A stretch of 64,000 bases of DNA from Flavobacteriales bacterium (lineage in GTDB: Bacteria; Bacteroidota; Bacteroidia; Flavobacteriales_D; Sanyastnellaceae): contig CANFLZ010000005.1 in the NCBI GenBank assembly GCA_947448135.1, positions 1 to 64,000 of the forward strand. The letters are read 5' to 3'. This document shows, piece by piece, positions 7,477 through 16,543 of the stretch. The position numbers and the translations under genes are program-made. The notes below the pieces were generated by a model. The model made no database searches, was not told the origin of the DNA, and saw nothing but the letters and a program-made list of their open reading frames with translations. How positions within the stretch are numbered: the stretch's first letter is position 1; every line of letters starts with the position of its first letter.

Positions 7477-8616
7477 TTACAACGTACCGCGTCTCTCTTG
7501 CTCACGCTCAATCGATTCAAATAGCGCTTTAAAATTACCCTTTCCGAAACTCTTGGCTCCTTTTCTTTGAATGATTTCAAAGAACATGGTAGGACGATCC
7601 AAAACAGGTTTGGTGAATAATTGCAACAAGTAACCTTCGTCGTCCCGGTCAATCAATATACCCAATTCTTTTAGTGGAGCAAGATCTTCATCAATATGAC
7701 CTACTCTGTCTAGGACATCATCGTAGTAGGAAGAGGGGACATGCAAAAACTCTACACCACCGGCTTTTAATCGCTTAACTGTTTCAATGATATTGTCTGT
7801 TGCAACCGCAATGTGCTGCACACCTGCACCATTGTAAAAATCAATGTACTCTTCGATCTGACTCTTCTTGCGACCTTCAGCAGGTTCGTTGATAGGGAAT
7901 TTGATACGTCCATTACCATTGGCCATAACCTTGCTCATTAGGGCAGTGTATTCCGTGCTAATGTCCTTGTCATCAAAGCTAACCAGTTGGGTAAAGCCCA
8001 TTACTTTCGCATAAAAATTGACCCAAGTATCCATCTCATTCCATCCCACATTGCCTACCATATGATCGATGAACAAAAGGCCAGCTCCTGTAGTTTCAAA
8101 ATCCGGCTTCCATGGCTGGAATCCAGGTAAGAAAACACCACTGTAATTTTTCCTTTCTATGAAATAATGCAATGTTTCGCCGTAGGTATGAATGGCAGAA
8201 ATAATCACTTCACCATCGTTGTCTTTCATTACTACTGGCGCAATGTTGCTTTTAGCTCCTCGTTGTGTAGTTTGTTCCCAGCTGTAGGTTGCGTCATCTA
8301 CCCAAAGGGCAACAACCTTTACACCGTCGCCGTGTGCATTGATATGGGCATTAATAGGACCATCTTGAACCAACGGTGAGGTAAGAACCAAACGGATTTT
8401 ATCTTGTTCTAAAACATAAGAAACTTTGTCTTTAAGACCAGTTTCCAAACCTGCATATGCCAAGGGCTTAAATCCCCATGCACTCATGTAATAATGCGCG
8501 GCTTGCTTAGCATTCCCGACGTACAATTCGACATAGTCGGTGCCGTTTATCGGAAGAAAATCTTGCGCATCGGCAAAAACTTTCTCTAGTTTTTGAGAGG
8601 TGTTGTCTGTACTCAT
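7477..8616 (-). CDS. hpd: 4-hydroxyphenylpyruvate dioxygenase
   Basis: Converts 4-hydroxyphenylpyruvate, made from tyrosine, to homogentisate. It is a two-domain vicinal-oxygen-chelate enzyme of 379 residues. The Fe(II) ligands of the C-terminal domain are visible as H185 (LFIDHMVGNV), H268 (GVQHIAVAT) and E347 (FFEIIQRKG). The C-terminal GKGNFKALFESIEREQ helix that closes the active site is intact. It follows hmgA by four bases on the same strand, so its product feeds directly into the enzyme encoded by its operon partner. No own promoter is visible. Confidence 0.97.
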   Translation of the reverse strand: MSTDNTSQKLEKVFADAQDFLPINGTDYVELYVGNAKQAAHYYMSAWGFKPLAYAGLETGLKDKVSYVLEQDKIRLVLTSPLVQDGPINAHINAHGDGVKVVALWVDDATYSWEQTTQRGAKSNIAPVVMKDNDGEVIISAIHTYGETLHYFIERKNYSGVFLPGFQPWKPDFETTGAGLLFIDHMVGNVGWNEMDTWVNFYAKVMGFTQLVSFDDKDISTEYTALMSKVMANGNGRIKFPINEPAEGRKKSQIEEYIDFYNGAGVQHIAVATDNIIETVKRLKAGGVEFLHVPSSYYDDVLDRVGHIDEDLAPLKELGILIDRDDEGYLLQLFTKPVLDRPTMFFEIIQRKGAKSFGKGNFKALFESIEREQERRGTL

Positions 8617-8620
8617 AATA

Positions 8621-9781
8621 TTATTTTTCTAACCAAGATTGAACATAGTTTTCTAATTGCATATCCACAGCGCTTTGCGTCAACTTCAAGGGCTTGAAGG
8701 TGTCTATCATGACAGCCAATTCAAGTGTTTCTTTTTGACCAATGCTTCTCTCATATGCTCCTGGATGCGGCCCATGTGGTATACCACCGGGATGCAATGA
8801 TATAAAGCCTTTCTCAACATGATTTCTGCTCATGAAATCCCCGTCAACGTAATACAGCACTTCATCAGAATCGATATTGCTGTGGTTGTATGGGGCAGGG
8901 ATAGATTTCGGATGGTAATCGTACAAACGAGGGCAGAAAGAGCAGATGACAAAATTATGCGCCTCAAATGTTTGATGAACGGGTGGTGGTTGATGCACAC
9001 GACCGGTGATGGGTTCAAAATCATGAATAGAAAAGGCATACGGATAATTGTAGCCGTCCCAACCAATCACATCAAAAGGATGGCTGGCATAAACAACATC
9101 ATGCAATACACCTTGCTTTTTTATCTTGATCGTAAATGAACCCAATTCATCATGGGTTTCCAACTCTGTAGGACGTCTAAAGTCGCGCTCACAATAGGGA
9201 GAGTGTTCCAATAGTTGCCCGAACTCATTGCGGTATCTATGGGGCGTAACTACGGGAGAAAAACTATCAATAATGAGCAATCGGTTATCGGAAGTTTCAA
9301 ATGAAATTTGGTATATCATACCACGTGGAATGACCAAGTAATCGCCGTAACCAAATCGGATATTTCCCAACATGGTTCTCAAGGTGCCAGTTCCTTGGTG
9401 TACAAAAATTACCTCATCCGCATCCGCATTTTTGTAGAAATATTCGCTCATACTGTTTTGAGGTGCGGCAACACTGATATGAAGATCATTGTTGAAAAGA
9501 ACAACATTTCTACTCTCTAAAAAATCTGCCTTGGGTGCGGAATGAAAACCCTTGAGCATATACGGAGAAATATTCTTCTCAATGGCAGCCTTCGGTGAAA
9601 CGTCTTGGGGAGTTCCTATTGAGGATATCATGGTAGGTCGATGCACATGATAGAGCAAAGAGGCGGTTCCACTGAATCCTTCCGTACCAAAAAGTTGTTC
9701 GTAGTAAATACCGCCGTTGGGTTTTTCAAAAACCGTGTGTCTTTTGTGCGGAATGCTACCGAGTTGATGATAAATAGGCAT
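8621..9781 (-). CDS. hmgA: Homogentisate 1,2-dioxygenase
   Basis: Opens the ring of homogentisate to maleylacetoacetate, the step after hpd. The 386-residue cupin-fold protein contains the family's C-terminal iron-binding region, PYNHSNIDSDEVLYYVDG followed by HPGGIPHGPHPG. It is the first gene of a two-gene minus-strand operon with hpd and has its own promoter at 9795-9822. Maleylacetoacetate isomerase and fumarylacetoacetase are not in the window. At 386 residues it is shorter than the roughly 430-440 of proteobacterial and animal enzymes, which I recall as common in Bacteroidota. Confidence 0.94.
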   Translation of the reverse strand: MPIYHQLGSIPHKRHTVFEKPNGGIYYEQLFGTEGFSGTASLLYHVHRPTMISSIGTPQDVSPKAAIEKNISPYMLKGFHSAPKADFLESRNVVLFNNDLHISVAAPQNSMSEYFYKNADADEVIFVHQGTGTLRTMLGNIRFGYGDYLVIPRGMIYQISFETSDNRLLIIDSFSPVVTPHRYRNEFGQLLEHSPYCERDFRRPTELETHDELGSFTIKIKKQGVLHDVVYASHPFDVIGWDGYNYPYAFSIHDFEPITGRVHQPPPVHQTFEAHNFVICSFCPRLYDYHPKSIPAPYNHSNIDSDEVLYYVDGDFMSRNHVEKGFISLHPGGIPHGPHPGAYERSIGQKETLELAVMIDTFKPLKLTQSAVDMQLENYVQSWLEK

Positions 9782-9794
9782 AACAATTTTTTTT

Positions 9795-9822
9795 CAAATG
9801 TAATGGGATGGTGTGTTGTCAA
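9795..9822 (-). promoter_or_regulatory. Predicted promoter of hmgA-hpd
   Basis: Read on the minus strand: TTG at 9822-9820, 17 bases, then TACATTTG at 9802-9795, ending 13 bases before the hmgA ATG. Confidence 0.65.
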
Positions 9823-9834
9823 TAATGACTCTCG

Positions 9835-10266
9835 TCAATCCTTTAAATCAATGCGTGGAGGCTCTACCATATCGTCTACGATAAATGCAGAAGGGATTTC
9901 TCTACGCACTTCTTTCAATGCTTCTCGCGCTTCAGATTTTGACAAATAATTGCCTAATCTTAAAACATGATCGGGAATATTTTGAGACAGATAAACCAGA
10001 CTTCCCGGGTGTGCCGCGATGAAGTCTTGTCTGAATTTTTTCGCTTCGTCCAAAGGGCCGATGAAAATTTGGATACGATAGCCCGATTGCGTGGTAAGTT
10101 TTCTGTTTTTGTAGTCGATTTGCTGCACTTTTTCAGAAACCACCCAACGCACGCCACCTTTTGAAGGATTGGGATAAGTAGGTTCAACTTTTTCAGAGGG
10201 AGGAGTTTGTCCAAACCCTTGAAAAGCCAAAAAAGTGAAACAAGTCAAGAATCCAATTTTTAACAT
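9835..10266 (-). CDS. Secreted SPOR-domain protein
   Basis: Small protein of 143 residues with an N-terminal signal peptide (MLKIGFLTCFTFLAFQGFGQ) and a C-terminal region resembling a SPOR repeat: GYRIQIFIGPLDEAKKFRQDF, then VYLSQNIPDHVLRLGNYLSKSEAREAL. SPOR domains bind glycan strands of peptidoglycan lacking stem peptides, so a periplasmic wall-associated role is likely. It is monocistronic, with a promoter box five bases before its ATG, and lies between hmgA and the divergent respiratory operon. No enzymatic motif is visible. Confidence 0.8.
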   Translation of the reverse strand: MLKIGFLTCFTFLAFQGFGQTPPSEKVEPTYPNPSKGGVRWVVSEKVQQIDYKNRKLTTQSGYRIQIFIGPLDEAKKFRQDFIAAHPGSLVYLSQNIPDHVLRLGNYLSKSEAREALKEVRREIPSAFIVDDMVEPPRIDLKD

Positions 10267-10271
10267 ACTGA

Positions 10272-10279
10272 CAAAAGTA
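10272..10279 (-). promoter_or_regulatory. Predicted promoter (-7 box) of the SPOR gene
   Basis: TACTTTTG on the minus strand ends five bases before the ATG at 10266, so the transcript should be leaderless or nearly so. No clear -33 box. Confidence 0.5.
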
Positions 10280-10372
10280 TGTTTTTTTCACCTAGCATGG
10301 TTGAAATGACCCTTGAAATTTGCCAATACGCACGAAATCAATGGAATGTGTTCAGAGTGTTTAACATTTTTT

Positions 10373-10391
10373 ATTTAGAATCATTTTAAAT
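10373..10391. promoter_or_regulatory. 19-base inverted repeat upstream of the respiratory operon (operator candidate)
   Basis: ATTTAGAAT and ATTTTAAAT flank a central C at 10382 and match as an inverted repeat at eight of nine positions. It is about 45 bases upstream of the actA -7 box. The 9-1-9 AT-rich architecture resembles Fur-family boxes. The symmetry is seen; the regulator is a guess. Confidence 0.35.
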
Positions 10392-10436
10392 TAGCAATTC
10401 CAGCTTCATGACAGTTCTGTGATAATCTTCTGTGGT

Positions 10437-10444
10437 TATTTTTG
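10437..10444 (+). promoter_or_regulatory. Predicted promoter (-7 box) of the act-cox operon
   Basis: TATTTTTG fits TAnnTTTG and lies 39 bases before the chosen actA ATG at 10484. No TTG is seen at the usual -33 distance, which may mean an activator is required. Confidence 0.5.
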
Positions 10445-10483
10445 CCCTTGATTCCAAATTGGAAAAATTGTAAAAACCGAGCA

Positions 10484-11884
10484 ATGACGGGCTTTTCGAA
10501 AAGAATTTTTAGATTATTGGCAGGCGCTGTCCTGTTGGTAAGTATGAGCGCTCAGCAAGCTAGCGCCTCTATTCACGAAGGTGGCGATGCCGCCAGTGGT
10601 GAAAAACTATTTAAAGCAAACTGTGCTTCTTGTCACAAAATTACCGAAGAGGTATTGGCGGCACCTGGCTTAAAAGGCATTGACCAGCGTTGGGCTGGCA
10701 AGGATGCTCTTTTGGTCAAGTGGATCCAAGGGCCTCAAGCGGCTGCTGCGACAGGCGATCCTTACGTGAAAGGGTTGGTGGATAAGTATGTGTCTCAATT
10801 TGGCTGGATGGCTGCACAAGCAGTTAACGAGGCTGAAATCAAAGACATCATGGCTTATGTCAAATCAGGTGGAAGTCAAGGCGGAGCAGGAGATGCAGCT
10901 GCTGCGAATGCATTGAACGAAAAATGTCCAAAAATCGAAGACAAAATCATCGAGGAGTTTTCTGACGAAAACGATTCTAGCTCTTTGATTTGGATGATCA
11001 TCGTTGGTGTGATTTTGGCAATTATTGGTGCTTCTGCAGCGAACATTGCAAAATCGTTGAAGCAAGCGGTTCACGAACGTGATGGTTTGGCTCCAGTAGA
11101 AGACAAAACATACTGGCAATCTGCAAAAGCATGGATGTGGAAACATCGCGGTTATGTGGGTGTAGCAGGTGTTATCTTGGTAATGTACTTGGTTGTTATC
11201 GGATACGGAAAATTGAATCGCATTGGTGTTAACCAAGGTTATATGCCTGACCAACCTATTTGGTTCTCTCACAACATTCACGCATGTCAAAATGAAATTG
11301 ACTGTCAATATTGTCACTCTTCAGCGGCTAAGTCTAAGCATGCTGGTATTCCTTCTGTAAACGTTTGTATGAACTGTCACAAAGGGATTAAAAAAGGTAC
11401 CATTTCTGGAGAAAAGGAAATTGCTAAAATTTATGCAGCAATAGGGTTTGATCCAGCTACTGGTCAATACAAAGAGAACTATCAGCAACAACCTATACAA
11501 TGGAACAAGGTTCACAATTTGCCTGACCACGTAAACTTCAACCATAGCTTGCACGTAACAGGTGCCAAGTTGGATTGTAAGCAGTGTCACGGTCCAGTTC
11601 AAACTTATTCTGTAGGTCGCTTGGCACCAATCGAGGAAATCAACGCGCAAGAAGATGTGACTGGTTTGATCAAATTGAGCAAGCCAACATTGACAATGGG
11701 ATGGTGTATTGAGTGTCACAACAAAGCGCAAATTGATTTGGCTAGCTCTGATTATTATGTTGAAATGCACAAGCGTTTTGAGTCTTCAGCAGTTGGAAAG
11801 CGCACATTGAAAGATATCATGGAAGATGGTGAAGTAACCGTTAAAGAAATGGGCGGTTGGGAATGTGGTAAATGTCACTATTAA
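10484..11884 (+). CDS. actA: Alternative complex III subunit A, multiheme cytochrome c
   Basis: Electron-transfer subunit of the menaquinol:acceptor oxidoreductase (alternative complex III). Six CXXCH heme-binding motifs are visible in 466 residues, with first Cys at 47, 274, 295, 365, 408 and 461. The first sits in an N-terminal class I-like cytochrome domain; the other five form the C-terminal pentaheme region. An N-terminal signal sequence (to about residue 28) and a central transmembrane helix (about 167-190) plus another near 230-245 are present. The ATG at 10484 gives a proper signal peptide; an upstream TTG would lie inside the promoter box. First gene of the respiratory operon. Confidence 0.93.
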   Translation: MTGFSKRIFRLLAGAVLLVSMSAQQASASIHEGGDAASGEKLFKANCASCHKITEEVLAAPGLKGIDQRWAGKDALLVKWIQGPQAAAATGDPYVKGLVDKYVSQFGWMAAQAVNEAEIKDIMAYVKSGGSQGGAGDAAAANALNEKCPKIEDKIIEEFSDENDSSSLIWMIIVGVILAIIGASAANIAKSLKQAVHERDGLAPVEDKTYWQSAKAWMWKHRGYVGVAGVILVMYLVVIGYGKLNRIGVNQGYMPDQPIWFSHNIHACQNEIDCQYCHSSAAKSKHAGIPSVNVCMNCHKGIKKGTISGEKEIAKIYAAIGFDPATGQYKENYQQQPIQWNKVHNLPDHVNFNHSLHVTGAKLDCKQCHGPVQTYSVGRLAPIEEINAQEDVTGLIKLSKPTLTMGWCIECHNKAQIDLASSDYYVEMHKRFESSAVGKRTLKDIMEDGEVTVKEMGGWECGKCHY

Positions 11885-11902
11885 TCTAAAGGAATTACGA
11901 GC

Positions 11903-14900
11903 ATGAGTAACAATAATAAAAAATATTGGACCAGTTTGGAAGAATTCAACAATCGTGAATCCTTTCAAGAAGCGGTGTCTCAAGAATTTGCACCCAGCAC
12001 AAATGGATTGAGTGCATTTGCGGATGAGAATTTATCAAAAGCCAACACGGGGCGTCGTGACTTTTTAAAGTTCATGGGATTCAGCGTTGCAGCTGCAACT
12101 TTAGCAGCTTGTGAAACACCTGTAGTGAAGAGCATTCCTTATGTTGTCAAGCCAGAGGATATCACCCCTGGTGTTGCCAATTACTATGCAACCACTTATT
12201 ATGATGGAGTAGACTACGCCAATTTATTGGTAAAGACCCGTGAAGGTCGTCCTATTTTCATCAAGGGTAACAAATCTCATGGATTAGGACATGGTGCTGT
12301 GAATGCGCGTGTCAATGGTTCTGTTCTTGAAATTTATGACGAGGAACGTCTGAAAGGCGCTCGTAAAAATGGTACGGAAATCTCTTGGGAGTCTTTGGAC
12401 AAAGAAATGATGGCGGTGATTGGCGCGGCTAAAAACGTTCGTATCATTTCCAATACCATCATCAGTACGACTACTAAAAATGCAATTGCAGCTTTTTCAA
12501 ACGCAAATGCAGGAAAAGTGAAGCATGTTCAATATGATGTTGTTTCTTACAACGGATTGACTACAGCGCACAATGAAGCTTTTGGAAAAGCAGTTGTTCC
12601 ACAATACCATTTTGACAAAGCCAAGGTAATTGTCAGTGTAGGTGCTGATTTCTTAGGTTCTTGGTTAACATCGAACATTTTTGCTACCGATTACGCCGCG
12701 GGTAGAAGACCTGAAGCGGGTAGCATGAGCAAGCACTATCAATTTGAATCCAACATGTCTTTGACTGGATCAAATGCGGATGTGCGCGTTCCCGTTAAAC
12801 CATCTCAAGAAGGAAAGGTTATCGCTGCATTGTATGATGCGTTGAACGGAAAGACAACAGCTGTAGAAGGTGTTGATGCTGCCGTTATGTCAAAATTGGC
12901 AAAAGAACTAAAGGCATCAGCTGGTGCTTCTTTGGTAGTTGCTGGTAGCAATGATGCAAACGTTCAGCGTGTGGTTGTAGCGATCAACAAGATGTTGAGC
13001 AACTACGGCGCTACAATCAATATGAATGAGCATTTGAATTTGTTTGCAGGAAACGATGCAGAAGTTGCTGGATTGGTTGCTGAAATGAATTCAGGAATTG
13101 TTGATGTGTTGATTGTTCACGGATGCAATCCTTGCTACAACTTGGCTCATTTGAATTTCGAAGGAGCTTTGTCAAAAGTTAAAACATCTGTTTCTACTGC
13201 CTTATTCGCAGATGAAACAGCTTCAAAATGTACATACCAAGCGCCAGACCATCACCAATTGGAATCTTGGGATGATTTGAGTGCAGTTGCGGGTAGAATT
13301 GATTTGGTTCAACCTACCATTAACCCGATGTACAATACGCGCCCAGCTGGACAAAACTATTTGTCTTGGTCGGGTAACGCAATGAGTTATTATGATTATT
13401 TGCGTTTGACTTTCAATGCGGCTTACACGCCTGCAATGATGGATTCAGACAACAATTGGTACAATGCAGTGCACAACGGAACTTTTGTTTCCAATGCTAC
13501 TGCAGTTGAGGCACCTCAAGCGGATGCTCCAGTTCATACAGTTGTTGCCGCTGCTGCTGTTGCTGCTGTTGCTCCATCTACAATGGATGTGAGTGCTGCG
13601 ATGTCAGCAATTCAAGCCGTAAAAGGTGGTGCATGGGAAATGTCTTTGTACACACCTGTTAACATGGGATTGGGTAACCATGCCAATAATCCAGTATTGC
13701 AAGAAACGCCAGATCCAATTACCAAAGTAACCTGGGACAACTATGTTGCTATGGCGCCTGCAGACATGAAAGAACAAGGGTTTAACTTGTTCATCGGTGA
13801 GCAAGAGGATTCTAACTTGGTGAAAGTGAAAGCCAATGGAATGGAGATTATCCTTCCAGCAGTGGCAACTCCAGGTCAGAAGCGTGGTACTGTAAGTATT
13901 GCGTTGGGATATGGTCGTGGAAATAACAATGAAGCTATCGGGAAAGCCGCCTATCAAGTTGATGGAGATGGAGAGTATTTGATGGAAAATGATAAGCGCA
14001 CACCAATCGGTAAAAATGCCTTCACTTTGGTGAACAAAGGTATTTTTGCTGCTTATGATGTGACAATTGAGTCAATGAACGAAACCTATCCAATGGCTTC
14101 AACTCAGTTGCACAGCACGGTGATGGGACGTGAGTCAGTTGTAAAAGAAACCACTTTGGCGGCTTATTTGAAAGAGAAGTCTGCTGAAAAAGGAAAGGCT
14201 ACTTGGAACATAGCTCCGACTATACCAGTTCATGCTGATGTAAATGGCGATGGTTCGATCAATGCTCATGACAGAGTACCCGTTCGTGAAATGGACTTGT
14301 GGGCTGATCATCCAGTAGAAAACGTTGGACATCGTTGGGGAATGACCATCGATTTGTCAAGTTGTATCGGTTGTGGTGCTTGTATCACAGCATGTCATAC
14401 AGAAAACAACGTTCCAGTTGTAGGTAAAACAGAAGTGAAGCGTCACCGCGATATGCATTGGATGCGTATCGATCGTTACTTCTCTTCGGATTTTACAACA
14501 TTGGAAGAAACAAAAGAAAACAAAGGTTTGGGAACAATTGCTGCCTATGGCGACATGGAAATCCCAACCGAGAATCCGCAAACTGTTCACATGCCTATGA
14601 TGTGTCAGCACTGTAACCACGCTCCTTGTGAGACGGTTTGTCCAGTGGCTGCAACAACACATAGCAATGAAGGTTTGAACAACATGGCTTACAACCGTTG
14701 CATTGGAACACGTTATTGCGCAAATAACTGTCCTTACAAAGTGCGTCGTTTCAACTGGTTCAATTACGTTACAAATGATCGTTTCTCGAAGTTCAATCCT
14801 TCGCAAGACGAGACAATGCGTATGGTATTGAATCCAGATGTTACAGTTCGTACACGTGGTGTAATGGAAAAATGTAGCATGTGTCAACAACGTATCCAAG

Positions 14901-15136
14901 CTGGTAAAATTGATGCGAAAAAACGCGGAGAAGTTGTAGCAGATGGAGCAATTGTAACAGCTTGTGCAGAAGCTTGTCCTACACACGCTATCGTGTTTGG
15001 TGACTTGAATGATACCAACAGTGAGAACACAGGACGTTCTAAGAACAACCGTTCCTACCACGCGTTGGAAGAAGTTGGCATTCAACCCAACATCTACTAC
15101 ATGACAAAAGTTAGAAATATTGAAACCGAAGCATAA
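11903..15136 (+). CDS. actB: Alternative complex III subunit B, molybdopterin-oxidoreductase-like/Fe-S fusion
   Basis: Large 1077-residue peripheral subunit. Near residues 50-70 there is a twin-arginine-like signal (GRRDFLKFMGFSVAAATLAAC). A long molybdopterin-oxidoreductase-like region follows, without visible cofactor-binding signatures, as in known ActB. The C-terminal ferredoxin-like domain has Cys clusters starting at residue 821 (CIGCGACITACH), 901 (CQHCNHAPCETVCP, with CIGTRYCANNCP after it) and 991 (CSMCQQRI, with CAEACP), enough for several Fe-S clusters. Two oddities: an Ala/Val-rich linker near residues 545-560, and an EF-hand-like loop at D779-D790 just before the Fe-S domain. Starts 18 bases after actA. 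Confidence 0.94.
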   Translation: MSNNNKKYWTSLEEFNNRESFQEAVSQEFAPSTNGLSAFADENLSKANTGRRDFLKFMGFSVAAATLAACETPVVKSIPYVVKPEDITPGVANYYATTYYDGVDYANLLVKTREGRPIFIKGNKSHGLGHGAVNARVNGSVLEIYDEERLKGARKNGTEISWESLDKEMMAVIGAAKNVRIISNTIISTTTKNAIAAFSNANAGKVKHVQYDVVSYNGLTTAHNEAFGKAVVPQYHFDKAKVIVSVGADFLGSWLTSNIFATDYAAGRRPEAGSMSKHYQFESNMSLTGSNADVRVPVKPSQEGKVIAALYDALNGKTTAVEGVDAAVMSKLAKELKASAGASLVVAGSNDANVQRVVVAINKMLSNYGATINMNEHLNLFAGNDAEVAGLVAEMNSGIVDVLIVHGCNPCYNLAHLNFEGALSKVKTSVSTALFADETASKCTYQAPDHHQLESWDDLSAVAGRIDLVQPTINPMYNTRPAGQNYLSWSGNAMSYYDYLRLTFNAAYTPAMMDSDNNWYNAVHNGTFVSNATAVEAPQADAPVHTVVAAAAVAAVAPSTMDVSAAMSAIQAVKGGAWEMSLYTPVNMGLGNHANNPVLQETPDPITKVTWDNYVAMAPADMKEQGFNLFIGEQEDSNLVKVKANGMEIILPAVATPGQKRGTVSIALGYGRGNNNEAIGKAAYQVDGDGEYLMENDKRTPIGKNAFTLVNKGIFAAYDVTIESMNETYPMASTQLHSTVMGRESVVKETTLAAYLKEKSAEKGKATWNIAPTIPVHADVNGDGSINAHDRVPVREMDLWADHPVENVGHRWGMTIDLSSCIGCGACITACHTENNVPVVGKTEVKRHRDMHWMRIDRYFSSDFTTLEETKENKGLGTIAAYGDMEIPTENPQTVHMPMMCQHCNHAPCETVCPVAATTHSNEGLNNMAYNRCIGTRYCANNCPYKVRRFNWFNYVTNDRFSKFNPSQDETMRMVLNPDVTVRTRGVMEKCSMCQQRIQAGKIDAKKRGEVVADGAIVTACAEACPTHAIVFGDLNDTNSENTGRSKNNRSYHALEEVGIQPNIYYMTKVRNIETEA

Positions 15137-15145
15137 ACCAATACT

Positions 15146-16525
15146 ATGTTAAAAGAAGCTTCTATCCGTCAACCACTGATTTTAGGTCACAAGACCTATC
15201 ATGACATCACCAATGATATCGTTGGTCCTATCGAAGGTCCTGCACCTCGTCAGTGGAAAATAGCATTATCAATAGCAGCCGTTATCGCGTTATACGGAAT
15301 AGGATGTATTTCCTATTTGGTAGCAACGGGTATCGGAGCCTGGGGTCTGAACAAGACCGTAGGTTGGGCTTGGGACATCACCAATTTCGTTTGGTGGGTT
15401 GGTATCGGTCACGCTGGTACTTTGATCTCTGCGGTGTTGTTGTTGTTTCGTCAACGTTGGAGAATGGCGATTAACCGTTCTGCAGAAGCGATGACAATCT
15501 TTGCGGTAATGATGGCAGCGGTATTCCCAGTATTTCACATGGGACGTGTATGGCAAGCCTATTGGACTTTGCCATTGCCCAACCAATTTGGATCGCTTTG
15601 GCCAAACTTCAACTCAGCGTTGATGTGGGACGTATTTGCGATTTCTACGTACTTCTCTGTTTCTTTGGTGTTCTGGTACATCGGTTTGATTCCCGATTTC
15701 GCAACCATTCGCGATAGAATGGTGAAACCTGGAATGAAGCGTTTCTATAGCATTTTAAGTTTCGGATGGTCAGGTCGCGCTAAAAACTGGACCCGTTTTG
15801 AAGAGGTATCTTTGGTTTTAGCGGGTATCGCTACGCCGCTTGTATTCTCTGTTCACTCGATTGTATCGATGGACTTTGCTACTTCTGTCGTACCAGGATG
15901 GCACACCACCATCTTCCCTCCATATTTCGTATCGGGAGCGATCTTCTCAGGTTTCGCAATGGTATTGACTTTATTGTTGATCATGCGCAAAACCATGCGT
16001 TTGGAAGCTTATATCCACGTAAGACACGTTGAGTACATGAACATCGTTATCATTGTAACAGGATCTATCGTGGGTGTTGCTTACTTGACTGAGTTGTTCA
16101 TTTCATGGTACAGTGGTGTGGAGTATGAAGCATATGCATTCATCAACCGTTTCTCTGGTCCATACAGTTGGTCATATTGGATGATGATGACTTGTAACGT
16201 AATCAGCCCTCAGTTGTTCTGGTTCAAGAAGATTCGTACCAACTTGGCTGCAACTTTTGTTTTATCCATTGTGGTAAATATCGGAATGTGGTTTGAGCGT
16301 TTCGTGATCATTGTAACGTCTATCCACCGTGATTACGTTCCTGGTGCTTGGGGTGAGTTCCATCCTTCAGGAATTGATGTTGGAATGTTTGTAGGAACAA
16401 TTGGAATCTTCTTCACCTTGTTCTTGTTGTTTGCTCGTTACTTCCCTGTATTGGCTTTGAATGAATTGAAGACAATCTTGAAGATGAGTGGTGAGAGTTA
16501 TAAAAAAGAAGCAGAAAAACACTAA
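15146..16525 (+). CDS. actC: Alternative complex III subunit C, NrfD-like quinol-binding membrane protein
   Basis: Integral membrane subunit of 459 residues with about ten hydrophobic helices; NrfD/PsrC family. In alternative complex III this subunit holds a menaquinol site near the ActB Fe-S domain. Characteristic segments include WWVGIGHAGTLISAVLLL, the VFPVFHMGRVWQAYW stretch and HSIVSMDFATSVVPGWHTTIFPPYFV. It is nine bases after actB and 18 bases before actD, with no promoter in between. It is a distant paralogue of actF in the same operon. Confidence 0.95.
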   Translation: MLKEASIRQPLILGHKTYHDITNDIVGPIEGPAPRQWKIALSIAAVIALYGIGCISYLVATGIGAWGLNKTVGWAWDITNFVWWVGIGHAGTLISAVLLLFRQRWRMAINRSAEAMTIFAVMMAAVFPVFHMGRVWQAYWTLPLPNQFGSLWPNFNSALMWDVFAISTYFSVSLVFWYIGLIPDFATIRDRMVKPGMKRFYSILSFGWSGRAKNWTRFEEVSLVLAGIATPLVFSVHSIVSMDFATSVVPGWHTTIFPPYFVSGAIFSGFAMVLTLLLIMRKTMRLEAYIHVRHVEYMNIVIIVTGSIVGVAYLTELFISWYSGVEYEAYAFINRFSGPYSWSYWMMMTCNVISPQLFWFKKIRTNLAATFVLSIVVNIGMWFERFVIIVTSIHRDYVPGAWGEFHPSGIDVGMFVGTIGIFFTLFLLFARYFPVLALNELKTILKMSGESYKKEAEKH

Positions 16526-16543
16526 TTGGCATAAATAGCAATC

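Noticed and set aside
10442-10483. Upstream TTG start for actA
   Set aside because: It lies inside the -7 promoter box, and the ATG at 10484 gives a proper signal peptide.
14357-15085. Long open frame on the minus strand opposite the actB Fe-S domain (242 codons)
   Set aside because: It is a shadow of actB, Cys/Thr-rich from antisense codons, with no promoter or family match, and actB itself is beyond doubt.
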